Source of the DNA: Rhodobacterales bacterium
GTDB taxonomy: Bacteria > Pseudomonadota > Alphaproteobacteria > Rhodobacterales > Rhodobacteraceae
Direction: 5' to 3'
Assembly (NCBI GenBank): GCA_021155205.1
Contig: JAJNPS010000052.1
Span: 62,001 to 126,000, forward strand
Length of the DNA: 64,000 nucleotides
Shown: positions 32,021 through 39,810 of the stretch, in pieces
Numbering within the stretch: the stretch's first letter is position 1
Layout of the letters: each line of letters opens with the position of its first letter
Position numbers and translations under genes: made by a program
The notes under the pieces: model-generated
Databases searched by the model: none
What the model was told of the DNA's origin: nothing
What the model saw: only the letters and a program-made list of their open reading frames with translations

Positions 32021-32565
32021 GACGCCACCTGCCCGATCACGACGATGGCGTTGGTGTTGTCGTCAATGACAGCGCGGACGCGCTTTTCCCGGGGCGGCTT
32101 TGGCCCGGTGTTCCGCGCAAGACGGTAGATCGCCTCACGGCGTCCTGGCTCGGCCTTTCGCGCCACACCCAGATAGCCGGCTGCGAAGAGGGCACGACAA
32201 TAAGCCGTCGCATCCTCGTTTGTGATGACAAGGTTCGGACCTGTGGCATGGGCGCAGAGCTCGGTCGGGGTGAAGGATTTCAGGCCCCGCATCGCGGTCC
32301 AGAGATTGTCCTCCGCCGACCGGCCCTTGGCGAAAGACGGGCGCTGCGCCTGCGGCGCGATGGACCAAAGCTTGCGCAGGCCTCGCCCCTCCTGGACCAC
32401 GACCAGCAGCCCGGCCGCAGTCCAGCCGCGCACGATTCGCACGGCCTGCTTGGCCCCGATCTTCAGCTCGGCCTCGATCTCGCCATAGCCGAAAGCGGTC
32501 ATGCGCAGCGCAACTGCCCAAGCGGCATCGGCGACGTCGGCCTTGGTTTGTACAGTGACCCTCAT
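32017..32565 (-). CDS. early phage protein with helix-turn-helix features
   Basis: A 182-residue protein starting MRVTVQTKADVADAAWAVAL at ATG 32565. FGYGEIEAELKIGAKQAVRI followed by VRGWTAAGLLVVVQEGRG is a winged-helix-like start, and the C-terminal half has a second such unit (FTPTELCAHATGPNLVITNE, YCRALFAAGYLGVARKAEPG). Likely DNA-binding; no family name can be given. Confidence 0.6.
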   Translation of the reverse strand: MRVTVQTKADVADAAWAVALRMTAFGYGEIEAELKIGAKQAVRIVRGWTAAGLLVVVQEGRGLRKLWSIAPQAQRPSFAKGRSAEDNLWTAMRGLKSFTPTELCAHATGPNLVITNEDATAYCRALFAAGYLGVARKAEPGRREAIYRLARNTGPKPPREKRVRAVIDDNTNAIVVIGQVAS

Positions 32566-32906
32566 GCCGCCACCCCGTAGGCTGGTGTGACATTGCCGCC
32601 GTAACGCCAATTTGCGTGGCGCTTCAGGATGAACTGCAAGAGGCTGTCTCTCTGCTCTTCATTCATCAAGTGGGTATGGATGCCCTTCGCCGCGCCCTTG
32701 AAGCGACAGTACTGGTTCAGCGAAATCAGGTGCTTCACTGCCTGGAAAAGGCTCTCTGCTTCGCGGGCAAACTTCTCTGCCCTATAGCAATTTGGGTCCT
32801 CGCCGGGCCTCTCGACGGCCCAGAGAAACACCTCTCTGGGGAAATCGCTCGGCAACCCGTCCATCACGTTGCGATAGAGGATCGGCATGTTCTTGGAATA
32901 AGTCAT
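32562..32906 (-). CDS. unknown early phage protein, 114 residues
   Basis: MTYSKNMPILYRNVMDGLPS to GGNVTPAYGVAA, between MuB and the winged-helix gene, overlapping both. Contains FPREVFLWAVERPGEDPNCY and ILKRHANWRYGG. Lower GC than its neighbours in the middle. No recognised domain. Confidence 0.55.
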   Translation of the reverse strand: MTYSKNMPILYRNVMDGLPSDFPREVFLWAVERPGEDPNCYRAEKFAREAESLFQAVKHLISLNQYCRFKGAAKGIHTHLMNEEQRDSLLQFILKRHANWRYGGNVTPAYGVAA

Positions 32907-33685
32907 GCCGCCACCCCGATCCGGGTCCGGCGGGAGGGTGCGATCGAAGGACCGCGCAGGATCGCCGGTGGCTCGCCCGTGTGGAACGGGTTGTCGCCCC
33001 AATCGGCCAGCGACAGCCGGTCGAGCCCTCGGACGGCGGCGAACTCGCGGAACGCATCGAGATTGGTGCTGATGTAGCGGATCGAATGTCGCGATGCGGA
33101 CAGAAGCTTGGCCCGCAGGTCGGCCGCGATATCGACATGGGGGGCATAAATCGCGGTCAGATGCTTGACGTCGTCGAGGGTGGCGGGTTCCGCCGCGACC
33201 CAGGCGAGGATGCGGCCATGGACGCGCTCCCAACGCTTGAGACGCTCGGGCAGAAGGCTTTCGCCGATCAGGATGACCGGGACCGAGGCAATGTCATGGA
33301 GCTTTCGCACGACCTCGATCATCGTGTCGCGCAGCACGAAATCCGCTTCGTCGATGATCAGGGTGCGGTTCGTCAGCGCCAGTTCCTGCGCGGCCTGGTC
33401 GAACAGCAGCGAGCTCGACCGTGCTGGCCGCAACCCGAGTTCGGTGACCAGGGTTTCCAACAGGCGCTTGACCCCGCCGATGGGTGCCGCCTCGATATGG
33501 CAGGCATTCTGCCAGTTCGTCGCGCAGATGCCCGCCGTCGTCTTTCCGTAGCCGGCGGTGCCATAAAAGCACCCCATCCCGGGCAGGCCGTGGGTGCGGT
33601 TGGCGCAGCGTTCGATCAGCGCGGCAAGGCGGGCGACGTTCGCCAGCGGGGCCACGTTGTTGTAGAGGACCGGTTTGTCTGTCAT
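32903..33685 (-). CDS. MuB-like transposition ATPase
   Basis: A 260-residue AAA+ protein from ATG 33685, chosen because AGGGAAGAAG precedes it; an ATGA-coupled ATG at 33760 is the alternative. Walker A is FYGTAGYGKTTAGICAT (about residue 35), Walker B NRTLIIDEADFVLRD (about 105), sensor VILIGES. MuB captures target DNA, activates the transposase and directs it away from the phage genome (target immunity). It follows A as in Mu. Confidence 0.9.
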   Translation of the reverse strand: MTDKPVLYNNVAPLANVARLAALIERCANRTHGLPGMGCFYGTAGYGKTTAGICATNWQNACHIEAAPIGGVKRLLETLVTELGLRPARSSSLLFDQAAQELALTNRTLIIDEADFVLRDTMIEVVRKLHDIASVPVILIGESLLPERLKRWERVHGRILAWVAAEPATLDDVKHLTAIYAPHVDIAADLRAKLLSASRHSIRYISTNLDAFREFAAVRGLDRLSLADWGDNPFHTGEPPAILRGPSIAPSRRTRIGVAA

Positions 33686-33756
33686 CTTCTTCCCTCTGCT
33701 CGTTTCTGTCGTTTCTACCGCCGCCCGTCGGAACTCTCCTCCGGCGGGTGGTGTCG

Positions 33757-35904
33757 TCATCCGAACATCGCCTCGCCGTAACGGTCCCAGATCAGCTTTT
33801 CGGCGCGGTATTCGGAGGTGGTCTGATACATGCGCAGCCAATGTTCCTCTTCGGCGGTGACGGGCTCGGCAGCGTCCAGGCGGCGGGCCACGTCCAGTGA
33901 CCGGCGGAACATCTCGCGCGTGGTGATCGCGGCAGCGGGTTCCGGCGGGGCGCGGCGGGCATCGAGATCGATCACCATCTGCGCCTGGCGACGGGCGATA
34001 TCGTCGCTGAGCGGCGCAGCGCTGAAAACAGGGGGGATGATCACCGGCTCGGTCAGGCCGGGCTTGCCAAAGACGGGCTTGACCACCTTGGCCTCGACCG
34101 GGACCGGCTCGGGCACGGCGATCTCGTCCAGCATCGCGCCGATATCGGCGGCCTGGTATGTCTTCAGGGCGGCCAGCGCCTTTTTCTCGGCGTTGATCCA
34201 GTCCTTGCGGGCCCGGGCGTGGACCTTGGCCTCCTCGGCATCAAAGAACCCGACCGCCTGGCGCACCGGCGCATGGCCGAGGTAAGCGCTGTCGGCGCTA
34301 TAGACGTGCAGGCCCGCCAGAAAATCCGCCGGGTCGAACCGCACGACCACGCGCTTGCCCGCGACCTCGTGCATCCACGACGCCCAGAACTCATTCCCCT
34401 GGAACCAGACGGCGCCTGTCGTCGTGTCGGCGCGCAGGCCTTCGGCCCCCAAAAGCCACATCCGCCGTTGCGCCTCGGTCGCCTTGCGGATCGGGGCATT
34501 GGCATAGGACTCGTCGAACACCTCGGCATAGCTGCGCTTGTAGGCGACCGGCGACTGGCGGTCCTGTTGCAGGTTGTGCTTTGTGATCCGCTCGCCCACC
34601 ACCTTCAGGAAATAGTCAAGGTCAATGGCGCGGCTGCCGTAATCCTCGGGCTTGGCCATGGGCGAATTGCCGGTATAGGCCCCGTCAAACCGGATATCCT
34701 TGGCGATCGAATGGCACATCGTGCCGAAGGCGCGCTCGATCGGCTTTGCCTGCCCGTGATAGGGGCTGGCCCAATGGATCTTGCAGTCCAGCGCTGAAAA
34801 TAGGCCCAGAGGGTCTTCTTCCCTGACCTTGAACCGGAACCGGGTCGCGGCACCGCCGGTGATCGACTTCGCCGCGAACTCGCGACCGTTGTCGAAAAGG
34901 ACGTGGCGCGGAATCCCCCAGGTCTCGATCATGTCGCCTGCGGCCAGCTGCACGGCGGTGCTGTTCGGGGTCTGGTCCATGCGCCAGGCAAGGATGCGAC
35001 CCGAATAGATGTCCTGGAACGCCACCATCTGGGGGCGCATGATCGTGGGCTTCTCGTTCGATCCCTTGGGCGCGGGCCAGCGCACGAAGACGTCGAACTT
35101 GTGAAAGTCCGCGTTGACCGCCTCCATGGCCGACATCGCGGTCTTGTCGCGCACCTGCGCGGGGAAGTGGCGCTTGACCTTCTCCAGCCCATCGCGCGCC
35201 AGCACTTGGGCGACACGCGACACGGTGGCATCCAGGCGGCGGCGCATGGTGCGTTCGGGCAGGGTCGCCCATCCCTTTGCGGCGGCGATGGCCATCGCAT
35301 CGCGGTAGCAGTCGGTGAAGCAGGGGCCGGACAGACGCAGATAGGCGCTACGGATGACGTCGAAGAATTCGGGGGAACAGTCCTTGGACCGGGACCGCCG
35401 TTCGGTGGCGGTGTTGCGGGGGACAAGGTAGGCCAGCCGGTCATCTGACCGCACGCCCTCGACCATGGACAGCCAGGACCAGATCGTGCGCGCCCCGACA
35501 CCGTCCATCCGCGCGACTTGCACGACGGCAAGGTGACGGCCGATGGCGGGCTCCAGCGCCTCGACCTTCTGCAGGATCAAAAGGCGGGCGGCAGCCTTTG
35601 CCTTCACCGATGCAGACAGGCCTTCGTACCAGGTCCAGACCTCGTCGCGGGCGCGGGCCTCGGCGATCTTCGGGGCCACGACGGCCTTCAACAGGGCGCG
35701 CTGTGCTGCATTCGGGAAGACCCGCCACGAATACTCCCAGCCCCCACCCTTGCCCGCCCGGCGGCGCGCGAACTTCGTCGCCTCGCGCCAGCGCAGGCGG
35801 TCGGCAAGGGCGTTCACACCGCGCTCGGTCGCGGGCAGGTCTGGCAGGCCGCTGGCAGCGATCTGGGCGGGGGTCCACCATTCCTGGGCGGGGGTCAGGG
35901 TCAT
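33757..35904 (-). CDS. MuA-like DDE transposase
   Basis: A 715-residue protein from ATG 35904 (ATGA overlap with the ParB-like stop). Residues about 8-70 are the Mu-type DNA-binding domain (EWWTPAQIAASGLPDLPATE). The catalytic core has D266 (NADFHKFDVFVRWP), D338 (VLFDNGREF) and E390 (GQAKPIERAFGTM), nearly the same spacing as Mu D269/D336/E392. A C-terminal domain that contacts B follows. It cuts and joins phage ends into target DNA at lysogenisation and during replicative transposition. It appears complete. Confidence 0.95.
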   Translation of the reverse strand: MTLTPAQEWWTPAQIAASGLPDLPATERGVNALADRLRWREATKFARRRAGKGGGWEYSWRVFPNAAQRALLKAVVAPKIAEARARDEVWTWYEGLSASVKAKAAARLLILQKVEALEPAIGRHLAVVQVARMDGVGARTIWSWLSMVEGVRSDDRLAYLVPRNTATERRSRSKDCSPEFFDVIRSAYLRLSGPCFTDCYRDAMAIAAAKGWATLPERTMRRRLDATVSRVAQVLARDGLEKVKRHFPAQVRDKTAMSAMEAVNADFHKFDVFVRWPAPKGSNEKPTIMRPQMVAFQDIYSGRILAWRMDQTPNSTAVQLAAGDMIETWGIPRHVLFDNGREFAAKSITGGAATRFRFKVREEDPLGLFSALDCKIHWASPYHGQAKPIERAFGTMCHSIAKDIRFDGAYTGNSPMAKPEDYGSRAIDLDYFLKVVGERITKHNLQQDRQSPVAYKRSYAEVFDESYANAPIRKATEAQRRMWLLGAEGLRADTTTGAVWFQGNEFWASWMHEVAGKRVVVRFDPADFLAGLHVYSADSAYLGHAPVRQAVGFFDAEEAKVHARARKDWINAEKKALAALKTYQAADIGAMLDEIAVPEPVPVEAKVVKPVFGKPGLTEPVIIPPVFSAAPLSDDIARRQAQMVIDLDARRAPPEPAAAITTREMFRRSLDVARRLDAAEPVTAEEEHWLRMYQTTSEYRAEKLIWDRYGEAMFG

Positions 35905-36830
35905 GCGTCGGACCCCTTCATGCGTTCGGCGCGGGCAGCGAGAACGGCACTGCCTTTGGCGTCCGCTGCGTCCAGACCAAGCTTTTCGTTGATCACACGC
36001 GCATCGCGGGCCTGTCCCAGCAGGTTCGACAGCTGCGGTTCGTTCTCGGCCACGAACCGGCGACGGGCCTCTAGGGGCGCGCGCGACCACAGCTTTGACA
36101 GGGCGGTAAAGGCCTCTTGAACGGGGTCTTTAGCGGGCGGTTGAACGTCACCCGCCTCGGCCTTCAGTGTCCGGCGCGCGTCGGCAGCGGACTTTGCGTT
36201 GCCGACCGAAAGGCGCAGGATGACGGCGTCCCGTTCTTCGGCATCACCGATGCGGGAAAGTTCGACCAGGTCCTTCAACGTGACCGGGCGCTTTGCCCCG
36301 CGCAGCGCGTCCAGATTGCCGCGGCCCAGACGCTCGCCAGCGGTAATGATCCTACGGACGTGTCGGATGCTGACCGCACGTTTCGCAGCGACGATTTCTG
36401 CAAAGGACTCCGAGGTCCCTTGCAGACCATGCCGCGCCAGCGCGCCCGCCACGCCCTGGGCGGTTTCCGGATGCTTGGCCAGATGCGCGCGCTTCCAGGC
36501 GGACAGGAACACCGCATCGTCCAGGGGCGACAGGCCACCGACGAGGTTCTGCGACGACTCCAGCAGCTGCGCGTCATCATCGGTCATCGAATAGACGCGG
36601 ACGGGGATGGTGGTCAGCCCGGCCCGGCGCGTGGCCTCAAGGCGGTGCAGGCCATCGACCAGAACAAAGCCTGTCTTCTTGCGCCGCACGAGGATCGGGG
36701 TCGTCTGCCCGAACTCCGCAATCAGGTCGACCAGCGCCTGAACCTCGGCCTCGGCAAAGGGACGCAGCCGCGCGCCGACAGTAATGTCGGCCACTGCCAA
36801 CTCGGTAAAGGTCGGAAGGTGGTCGATCAT
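35901..36830 (-). CDS. ParB-like nuclease-domain protein in phage early operon
   Basis: A 309-residue protein starting MIDHLPTFTELAVADITVGA. Residues about 12-100 match the ParB N-terminal domain: ARLRPFAEAEVQALVDLIAE, PILVRRKKTGFVLVDGLHRL and EATRRAGLTTIPVRVYSM, with the G-L-H-R-L-E-A motif. The C-terminal part is helical with an HTH-like middle (RAVSIRHVRRIITAGERLGR). It precedes the transposase gene. Some Mu-like phages have such a gene here; role in replication or gene control is unproven. Confidence 0.82.
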   Translation of the reverse strand: MIDHLPTFTELAVADITVGARLRPFAEAEVQALVDLIAEFGQTTPILVRRKKTGFVLVDGLHRLEATRRAGLTTIPVRVYSMTDDDAQLLESSQNLVGGLSPLDDAVFLSAWKRAHLAKHPETAQGVAGALARHGLQGTSESFAEIVAAKRAVSIRHVRRIITAGERLGRGNLDALRGAKRPVTLKDLVELSRIGDAEERDAVILRLSVGNAKSAADARRTLKAEAGDVQPPAKDPVQEAFTALSKLWSRAPLEARRRFVAENEPQLSNLLGQARDARVINEKLGLDAADAKGSAVLAARAERMKGSDA

Positions 36831-37084
36831 CTGGCCGTCGGCCCCTTTGTCATGGTGTAGTAGAACCGCCAGCCGCCGCCGTTCGGGGCGGCCTGGCGGA
36901 CGCAGGCGATTTCCGCCCCGTGATGGCGAAGCTCGGCGATGCAGGCGTTCACCGCCATCACGCGGGCCTTGCGGACGATGTCGCGGGTCGTGTGCGGGCG
37001 GCCATCCTCCAGCACCCACAGCACGCGCTGCAGGCGGGGACCGTCGAGGGGCCCGGCATGAATGCTGCCCGTCGCGCGGCTCAT
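36827..37084 (-). CDS. small winged-helix early phage protein
   Basis: An 85-residue protein from ATG 37084: MSRATGSIHAGPLDGPRLQR, then VLWVLEDGRPHTTRDIVRKA, VNACIAELRHHGAEIACVRQ and GGGWRFYYTM. This is a winged helix-turn-helix with a clear wing hairpin. Likely a DNA-binding early regulator. Confidence 0.65.
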   Translation of the reverse strand: MSRATGSIHAGPLDGPRLQRVLWVLEDGRPHTTRDIVRKARVMAVNACIAELRHHGAEIACVRQAAPNGGGWRFYYTMTKGPTAR

Positions 37085-37404
37085 CCCGGCCGCCCCCCGC
37101 GCCGCGCAAGGCCATGGGGGTTCCAGCCGTCGCTGTTGCGAAGCCGACAGGTCGGGCACATCCGGTTGTGGATGCCCTCGCTGTCAAACGTCCTGGCGCA
37201 ACTGATGCAGGGGCGCTTGCCGCGTTTGGCGACGGTGTCTGCCTCCGCCTGCAGCCGGTCGCGCTTGGCATCGGCGCGGGCGTGATCGACAAAGCCTTTC
37301 GCAACGATGCGGCCATGAGGGTCAAGGACGACATAGCCGCCCCTGACATTCTTCACCGCGTAGCGTCCGCGATGGAGGCTCACGATGTGCCGCGCGCCGT
37401 CCAT
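37081..37404 (-). CDS. zinc-ribbon early phage protein
   Basis: A 107-residue protein with an N-terminal beta section (YAVKNVRGGYVVLDPHGRIV) and a four-Cys ribbon, CISCARTFDSEGIHNRMCPTC (CxxC-15-CxxC, about residues 66-86). It probably binds zinc and DNA or RNA. Unnamed family. Confidence 0.62.
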   Translation of the reverse strand: MDGARHIVSLHRGRYAVKNVRGGYVVLDPHGRIVAKGFVDHARADAKRDRLQAEADTVAKRGKRPCISCARTFDSEGIHNRMCPTCRLRNSDGWNPHGLARRGGRPG

Positions 37405-37664
37405 CAGACCGTCTCGCCCACGACGTCAAAGTATTTGGTGATCGCGGCGATCATCGGATCGGCGTCCTCGTCGGCCAGCAGCCTGACCACCCGGTCGAAA
37501 TACGCATATGCCTCGTCCAGCAACAGCATCTCGCCCTCTTCGGACTTCGCCTCGCAGGCCTTGACCTCGGACCCGCGGCCTTGGGCGATCAAGGCGCAGA
37601 TCGCGGCCCAACGTTCGCCGCGCGTCATCGGGGTTTCAGTATCGCAGACCAGGCGCGGGCTCAC
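37404..37664 (-). CDS. small early phage protein from GTG start
   Basis: An 86-residue protein from GTG 37664 (GTGA with the upstream stop): VSPRLVCDTETPMTRGERWA to AAITKYFDVVGETV. Acidic and helical. Function not recognised; ATG at the internal MTRGERW is another start. Confidence 0.55.
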   Translation of the reverse strand: MSPRLVCDTETPMTRGERWAAICALIAQGRGSEVKACEAKSEEGEMLLLDEAYAYFDRVVRLLADEDADPMIAAITKYFDVVGETV

Positions 37665-37795
37665 GGGCTCACCTGCAGAACGCTGACCCATCCGGTCGCG
37701 ATGAACAGGATGACAAAGATCAGAAGCGTCCCGCCGACATCGCCAATGGACGTCTCTTCCAGGCGGGCGAGCTCGGACAGCAGATACCGGATCAT
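37661..37795 (-). CDS. 44-residue single-helix membrane protein
   Basis: MIRYLLSELARLEETSIGDV then GGTLLIFVILFIATGWVSVL, one membrane helix; ends QVSP. ATG 37795 overlaps the next gene's stop and its own stop overlaps the following start. Small membrane proteins near the repressor often affect superinfection, but this is only a suggestion. Confidence 0.5.
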   Translation of the reverse strand: MIRYLLSELARLEETSIGDVGGTLLIFVILFIATGWVSVLQVSP

Positions 37796-37995
37796 TGGAC
37801 GGGTCCTCCAAATGCCGCGCGGGCAAGGGCTTGAACGTTCAGGTCGGCATCGCGCACCGCCTCGGCCACGGGTATGAACAGCGCAGGGTCCTTGACCCCG
37901 ACCAGCAAATCCCGCGCCAGCGCGATCCGGTCGATCGGCGCGCAGGCCGCCAGCAGGGATCGCGCGATGAACAGGGGAGTCGGGCGGGCCATCAT
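37792..37995 (-). CDS. 67-residue early phage protein
   Basis: MMARPTPLFIARSLLAACAP then IDRIALARDLLVGVKDPALF and ARAAFGGPVQ, mostly helical. ATGs at 37995 and 37992; the first overlaps the Ner-like stop. No known family. Confidence 0.5.
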   Translation of the reverse strand: MMARPTPLFIARSLLAACAPIDRIALARDLLVGVKDPALFIPVAEAVRDADLNVQALARAAFGGPVQ

Positions 37996-38249
37996 GCGGC
38001 CCTGCCCTTCTTGGCGGCGGAAGGGCGCGTGATGTCGGCGGGCCATTGCAGGTCGGCGGGCCAGTGGGCATCGAACCAGTCAAGGACCTCCAACGCAGTC
38101 CGCATGGTGCAGGTCTTGCCCTCGGTCAGGCGCTTGAAGAATTGGCCGTTTCCACGCGCAAGAAAGGACATCCGCCAGTGGGTAATCCCCAGATGGGCAG
38201 CGTGGGCGTCCGCCAGTTCGATCAGGTTCTGTTCGGTCACGTTTTGCAT
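37992..38249 (-). CDS. Ner/Cro-like early repressor
   Basis: An 85-residue protein starting MQNVTEQNLIELADAHAAHL. GITHWRMSFLARGNGQFFKR and LTEGKTCTMRTALEVLDWFD form a helix-turn-helix unit like those of Ner/Cro proteins. It is the first gene of the early operon, divergent from the repressor across the operator, as Mu ner. It likely dampens early and repressor transcription. Confidence 0.7.
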   Translation of the reverse strand: MQNVTEQNLIELADAHAAHLGITHWRMSFLARGNGQFFKRLTEGKTCTMRTALEVLDWFDAHWPADLQWPADITRPSAAKKGRAA

Positions 38250-38347
38250 GACTTACTTAAGGCTCAAAAATCTTATATGGTCAAGACACAAATGCCTTAG
38301 TTTCGAATCAGATTTATTTATCTCGTTCAGTGTGGTTCTGTGGTTTC
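38250..38347. promoter_or_regulatory. divergent operator/promoter region between Ner-like and repressor genes
   Basis: About 100 bp, strongly AT-rich against the rest of the phage. On the minus strand TTGACC with TTAAGT 18 bases on could be the early promoter. TAAGGC (38258-38263) and GCCTTA (38294-38299) are inverted half-sites, candidates for repressor or Ner binding. AT-rich sequence before the plus-strand repressor may be its promoter. No start site can be fixed. Confidence 0.55.
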
Positions 38348-39037
38348 ATGTTGTTGACCGAAGCGAAGTCGGACGAATTTGCGCAGGGCTTGCGCCAGGC
38401 CGTCGATCAGGCGCTGCTTGCGCGCAACCTGTCGGCACGGCGCGCCTCCCTCGATGTTGTCGGGCATGACGGGTTGATCCGAGACATCAGGGCAGGTCGC
38501 ATTCCGAGTGCTGATCGTGTTGCAGCGCTCTTCAATTATCTCGGGCTCGAGGCCTATTTTGGACCGCGGCGCGCTGCGCCCGTCGTCGCTCCGAAAGCCT
38601 TTGGCAACGCCGACCCGGACGACCAGGCACCAGCAGGATTCATTACCGTCCCGTGGGCAGAGATCGGCGCGCGGCCCGGCTCCGCGCCCATAGCCTTCTC
38701 GCGCCATTGGGTCGCGGACCACAAGCTTGTGCCTGACTTTCTGCAAGCGGCGATCCCGGACATCATTTCGCTTCCCGGCCCGCACCCCGCCGACACGGTG
38801 GCGCTGCTCGACAGCCGGATCGGCAACCGCAAGGGCCACGGTCTTTGGTGCTTTCGCTTTGCCGGGCAAGTCCGTGTGGCGCACATCACCTTCATCGACC
38901 AGCTGGCGGTGGTCCACCCGGCCGAGCCTGGCCAGCCGCCGAAGATCGTCGAGGAACCCGTCTCTCGCGAGTTGCGCTTACTAGGCAAGGTGGTCTGGCT
39001 CGGGCAGAGTGTCCCGTTCAAGGGAAAGATTGGGTAA
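38348..39037 (+). CDS. phage repressor, HTH plus S24-like domain without catalytic dyad
   Basis: A 229-residue protein from ATG 38348 (GTG 38330 also in frame). Residues about 20-70 are an HTH (LSARRASLDVVGHDGLIRDI, RAGRIPSADRVAALFNYLGL). The C-terminal half follows the LexA/CI S24 fold (APIAFSRHWVADHKL, CFRFAGQVRVAHITF, LLGKVVWLGQS). The usual G-D-S-M serine site reads GPHPADTV and the Lys position reads VAHITF, so self-cleavage is unlikely. It is divergent from the early operon and should keep the prophage silent. Confidence 0.8.
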   Translation: MLLTEAKSDEFAQGLRQAVDQALLARNLSARRASLDVVGHDGLIRDIRAGRIPSADRVAALFNYLGLEAYFGPRRAAPVVAPKAFGNADPDDQAPAGFITVPWAEIGARPGSAPIAFSRHWVADHKLVPDFLQAAIPDIISLPGPHPADTVALLDSRIGNRKGHGLWCFRFAGQVRVAHITFIDQLAVVHPAEPGQPPKIVEEPVSRELRLLGKVVWLGQSVPFKGKIG

Positions 39038-39043
39038 GAGCAC

Positions 39044-39541
39044 ATGGCCAATTGCAGAGACTGCGGTGAACACCTTCCATTGCTCGACCGGGTCGATGGT
39101 CGCTGTCGATCTTGCCACTTCAATAAAGAACGAGTTGGTCTGGCGCCGGTTGTCCAGATCAGGACGGAAGAGGCTGCTCATGCCCGCGTGTTGCTTACGA
39201 CAGAAGGGAATCCTGATCTTCCTGTAACCGAGCGACTCGCGATCGTGTCCGCTGAATTTGCCGTGGGAATGGGCCTGCTGACCGACATCTTCAACGCTTG
39301 GCGCGATGTCTTCGGGGGTCGTAGCAAGTCTTACCAGAATGCCCTTAAAGACGCCCGGATCGCAGTGCTCGACGAGCTGAAGCGCGAAGCCCATGAACTC
39401 GGGGCCCACGCCGTTATTGCGGTCGATCTTGACTACAGCGAGATCTCAGGCGGTGGGAAATCCATGATGTTTCTTGTCGCAACTGGCACCGCTGTCCGGC
39501 TGGGGCGGACCCAGTCGAACGCGCTTCGCCCAGGCGAATAG
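39044..39541 (+). CDS. zinc-ribbon plus YbjQ-like (DUF74-type) accessory protein
   Basis: A 165-residue protein. The N-terminus MANCRDCGEHLPLLDRVDGR then CRSCH is a short CxxC-CxxC ribbon. The rest follows YbjQ: VLLTTEGNPDLPVTERLAIV, then KSYQNALKDARIAVLDELKR, EAHELGAHAVIAVDLDYSEI and MMFLVATGTAVRL. It starts six bases after the repressor stop, so it is probably made in the lysogen. Being outside the core phage set it behaves like a lysogenic-conversion cargo gene. Function unknown; metal binding is suspected for the YbjQ family. Confidence 0.75.
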   Translation: MANCRDCGEHLPLLDRVDGRCRSCHFNKERVGLAPVVQIRTEEAAHARVLLTTEGNPDLPVTERLAIVSAEFAVGMGLLTDIFNAWRDVFGGRSKSYQNALKDARIAVLDELKREAHELGAHAVIAVDLDYSEISGGGKSMMFLVATGTAVRLGRTQSNALRPGE

Positions 39542-39553
39542 CCGCCCCGATTG

Positions 39554-39668
39554 GTTCCGAGTTAAGCCATCGTCCGCAGGGCCATCCGCTGCGCCATTAT
39601 CTTTCCTTTTCAATACCTTACGGCCAACTCGGAACTGGAATTGCAACTCGGCGCGCCAGTTCCGAGTT
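39554..39668. repeat. four copies of GTTCCGAGTT: candidate MuA end-binding sites (left end)
   Basis: GTTCCGAGTT occurs at 39554-39563 and 39659-39668; its complement AACTCGGAAC at 39626-39635 and AACTCGGCGC (8 of 10) at 39645-39654. The mix of orientations and spacing near a Mu-type terminus is what MuA sites L1-L3 look like. Candidate phage ends are the CA dinucleotides at 39681, 39683 or 39689. Confidence 0.5.
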
Positions 39669-39810
39669 CCGGAGTGCTGCACAGCCTCATTTTTAGTCGT
39701 TGTGACACCCGTTCTTCGCCGAAATCCCTTTATTACCGGCATGTTAAAGACTGCCGCACGTCGAGCAAGGATTTCGCGTGAAAAGCCCTTGAAGATGCAC
39801 TCAAGGCCCG

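Larger units (their letters stand above)
1..39689 (-). mobile_element. Mu-like transposable prophage (siphovirus-type tail), right end outside the window
   Basis: The gene order follows Mu from repressor through Ner, transposase A, ATPase B, GemA, Mor/C-like activator and lysozyme to DUF3486, terminase, portal, MuF, gpG, protease and major capsid. The tail module has a tape measure, a tail-tip J-like protein and no contractile sheath, as in RcapMu/B3-type phages. All genes but the repressor and one accessory gene are on the minus strand. The high-coordinate end is placed just after a cluster of 10-base repeats (39554-39668); the exact terminal CA and target duplication could not be fixed. The low-coordinate end is not in the window, because the last gene runs off base 1. 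Confidence 0.9.

Noticed and set aside
37823..37835. Another CAAGGGCTTG in the early region
   Set aside because: Lacks the adjoining GCCCC part and lies inside a gene, so it was not counted as a late promoter element.
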